NCBI GenBank assembly: GCA_945902745.1 | Contig: CAMDNE010000017.1 | Coordinates: forward strand, 1-61,500 | DNA from: Chitinophaga pinensis | GTDB lineage: Bacteria > Bacteroidota > Bacteroidia > Flavobacteriales_D > Crocinitomicaceae | Direction of reading: 5' to 3' | DNA length: 61,500 bases | Part shown: positions 59,828 to 61,500 of the stretch, one piece after another | Numbering within the stretch: position 1 is the stretch's first letter | Layout of the letters: every line of letters begins with the position of its first letter | The notes under the pieces: generated by a model | Database searches by the model: none | What the model was told of the DNA's origin: nothing | Seen by the model: only the letters and a program-made list of their open reading frames with translations | Program-made: the position numbers and the translations under genes

Positions 59828-61343
59828 TCAAAAAGAAAAACTGTATAAGTTCTGTGAGAATAAGAATATTGACGTTGTAGGATTTTACCACGATGATGAA
59901 AGTGGTAAATCTTTTGATCGACCTGAATGGAAGAAAATAATGGCGTTCTTAAAAGCGAATAAAAATTCGGTTAACTACATCTACTTTTTAAAGTGGGATC
60001 GTTTTTCTCGCAATGCCACTGAAGCATACGCTGAAATAGCGAAACTTAAAAAATTGAATGTGGAAGCAAGGGCAATGGAACAGCCTTTAGACTTAGAGAT
60101 TCCTGAGCAAAAGGTAATGCTCGCAATCTACCTTACAACTCCTGAAGTTGACAACGACCGCAGAGCCCTTAATATCTTTCACGGAATTAGAAGGGGAAAG
60201 AAAGAAGGTCGCTGTTTGGGGGGCTGTCCAATAGGCTATAAAAACAAACGCAATGAATCCAATCGGCCAATTATTTCTCCAGAAGGCGGTGATACTGAAC
60301 GACTAGTGAAACAAGCCTTTGAAGATTTTTCTACTGGACTTTATAGTATAGACGATTTACGAAAGAAAATGAATCAAAAGGGCTTGAAAAGCAGTAAAAA
60401 TGCTTTCTGGAAAATGCTTCGCAATAAAGTTTATATTGGAAAAATTTGTGTTCCTGCCTATAAGACTGAACCAGAAGAATGGGTCAATGGACAGCATGAA
60501 GGAATTATTGATGAGAATGTATTTTTCGCTTGTCAAGATATTCTTGAGGGCCGAAAAAGAAAAGTTCCTAAAACTTTCAAATTGCTTCGTGATGAATTCC
60601 CTTTACGTGGACATTTAATTTGTCCTCAATGTGGTTTGACACTTACCGCTTCTTCATCCAGAGGAAGGAGAGGTGATTATTACCCTTATTATCACTGTTC
60701 GAATGGTTGTAAAGAAAGACAAAAAGCAGAAGTGGTAAATAGTGCTTTTGTTAACCTATTGAGCGAACTGAAATTCAAAGCAAAACGACTTCAATTATTA
60801 GGTGCTATCATCAAAGGTAAAATGAAGAAGAACAACCAAGATAGCAAAACAGAAATTGATAAAATTCAAAAAGAAATTACTAAGCAAAATCTTCGCTCGA
60901 CAAATGCTCGTGGACTTATGCTCGATGGCGAAATTACGTCTACAGAATACAAAGAAATTAAAATCGAAATCGAAACATCTATCACAAATTCAACAAGAGA
61001 ATTGAATAAATTAAGTAACACTTTACTAAATATTGAATCCAAAATTGATGGGTGTATCGAACTGCTTTCAAACATCGAAAACCTATACATACAAAGAGAT
61101 ACAGCAACAAAGCAACGTATAATTGGTTCGATATTTCCTCGGAAGATGGTATATGAGAAAAATTCAGTTCGAACCCTCGAAATGAATCGTGTGGTTTCTC
61201 TAATACTCAACGCTGACAAGACTTCTGGAGGGGGCAAAAAAGAAAAGCACACCGATTTTGGCGTGCTTTCCTGTGGAGTGGTCCCAACAGGAATCGAACC
61301 TTGTTCTCCAACTTATATTTCATATTCGACTAATTTTTGCTAA
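59757..61343 (+). CDS. Large serine recombinase (element integrase)
   Basis: 528 residues. The N-terminal resolvase domain has the catalytic Ser12 in YTRVSTDEQ, with the Arg of FLKWDRFSRNATEAYAEI. A recombinase domain is at about 155-270 (GKKEGRCLGGCPIGYKNKRN ... RNKVYIGKICVPAYK). A zinc ribbon is at about 285-325 (LICPQCGLTL ... YYHCSNGCKERQ). A coiled coil is at about 355-440. The last residues, GVVPTGIEP and what follows, are read through the antisense of a tRNA 3' end, so the coding end was set by the attachment site. It probably moves the element that brought part of this island. Confidence 0.92.
   Translation: MNERAIIYTRVSTDEQNNGYSPSDQKEKLYKFCENKNIDVVGFYHDDESGKSFDRPEWKKIMAFLKANKNSVNYIYFLKWDRFSRNATEAYAEIAKLKKLNVEARAMEQPLDLEIPEQKVMLAIYLTTPEVDNDRRALNIFHGIRRGKKEGRCLGGCPIGYKNKRNESNRPIISPEGGDTERLVKQAFEDFSTGLYSIDDLRKKMNQKGLKSSKNAFWKMLRNKVYIGKICVPAYKTEPEEWVNGQHEGIIDENVFFACQDILEGRKRKVPKTFKLLRDEFPLRGHLICPQCGLTLTASSSRGRRGDYYPYYHCSNGCKERQKAEVVNSAFVNLLSELKFKAKRLQLLGAIIKGKMKKNNQDSKTEIDKIQKEITKQNLRSTNARGLMLDGEITSTEYKEIKIEIETSITNSTRELNKLSNTLLNIESKIDGCIELLSNIENLYIQRDTATKQRIIGSIFPRKMVYEKNSVRTLEMNRVVSLILNADKTSGGGKKEKHTDFGVLSCGVVPTGIEPCSPTYISYSTNFC
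61244..61269 (-). terminator. Terminator hairpin of the former tRNA transcript
   Basis: AAAGCAC..CC / GG..GTGCTTT arms of ten bases with one mismatch. On the minus strand it is followed by TTCTTTTTTG, so it terminates a leftward transcript coming from the tRNA remnant. It overlaps the recombinase coding end. Confidence 0.65.
61276..61301 (-). pseudogene. 3' fragment of a tRNA gene (likely attachment site)
   Basis: The minus strand has GGTTCGATTCCTGTTGGGAC and CACTCCA: T-loop, 3' half of the T-stem and acceptor strand. No matching 5' half is found to the right, where only AT-rich spacer lies before the rRNA terminator. It is probably the crossover core of the serine recombinase element, or a leftover of its earlier site. 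tRNA identity cannot be told. Confidence 0.7.
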
Positions 61344-61356
61344 TTATTATAAAAAG

Positions 61357-61391
61357 AAAAAGCCCCGATCAAATGAATGATTGGGGCTTTT
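61357..61391 (-). terminator. Terminator of the rRNA operon
   Basis: AAAAGCCCC / GGGGCTTTT stem directly after the 5S gene. On the minus strand a T-rich tail follows (TTTTTCTTTTTA). Confidence 0.85.
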
Positions 61392-61396
61392 AAAAA

Positions 61397-61500
<104 letters not shown>

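Noticed and set aside
60866-61252. Minus-strand frame of 128 codons in the recombinase
   Set aside because: Antisense of the recombinase coiled coil; no start signals or conserved features.

Overview
The window is AT-rich chromosomal DNA from a Bacteroidota bacterium, most likely order Flavobacteriales (a Crocinitomicaceae/Fluviicola-like organism is my best guess). The basis is the type IX secretion C-terminal sorting domains, the CHU_C gliding-associated C-terminus, WG-repeat proteins, a DUF5777/YceI/cytochrome cluster, and promoters of the Bacteroidota form TAnnTTTG, with few Shine-Dalgarno sequences.

Region 1 (1-6.3 kb, minus strand) is a tandem array of paralogues. Each has two degenerate J-domain-like modules and one membrane helix, some followed by a TPR-like segment or WG repeats. 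One copy is a pseudogene. Region 2 (6.4-6.8 kb) holds two related structured RNA candidates, each ending in an intrinsic terminator. Region 3 (6.9-34.4 kb) is mostly ordinary chromosome: secreted T9SS proteins, a MacAB-like exporter, pirin plus nitroreductase, ispE, accA, a DUF547/glycosyltransferase cluster, yidD, a lytic transglycosylase, a YceI/c-type cytochrome operon and 5-formyl-THF cyclo-ligase. The pirin and YceI operons are 18 kb apart but share an identical 22-bp palindromic operator placed at the same distance from their -7 boxes.

Region 4 (about 35-61.3 kb) is an accessory island. On the plus strand, a single-HKD phospholipase-D-like protein with a J-like C-terminal module is followed by four LRR paralogues whose genes overlap by ATGA, and by a dead fifth copy. 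This effector-plus-sensor layout is the best candidate here for an undescribed system. Converging on it is a defence gene train read from the minus strand: WYL regulator, MazG remnant, YwqK/MORN-like protein, hsdM, hsdS, a small membrane protein, an hsdS scar, an unknown ORF, hsdR, a methylase scar, a KAP-like P-loop NTPase and a DUF262/DUF1524/DUF4268 GmrSD-type nuclease. Two 17-bp palindromes 42 bp apart upstream of the WYL gene are its likely operators.

The right end carries a MerR-like protein and a large serine recombinase whose C-terminus is encoded by the antisense of a tRNA 3' end. An rRNA operon terminator and a partial 5S rRNA (minus strand) follow. I found no CRISPR array, no insertion sequence and no complete tRNA. 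All similarity statements are from reading the sequence; no search was run.
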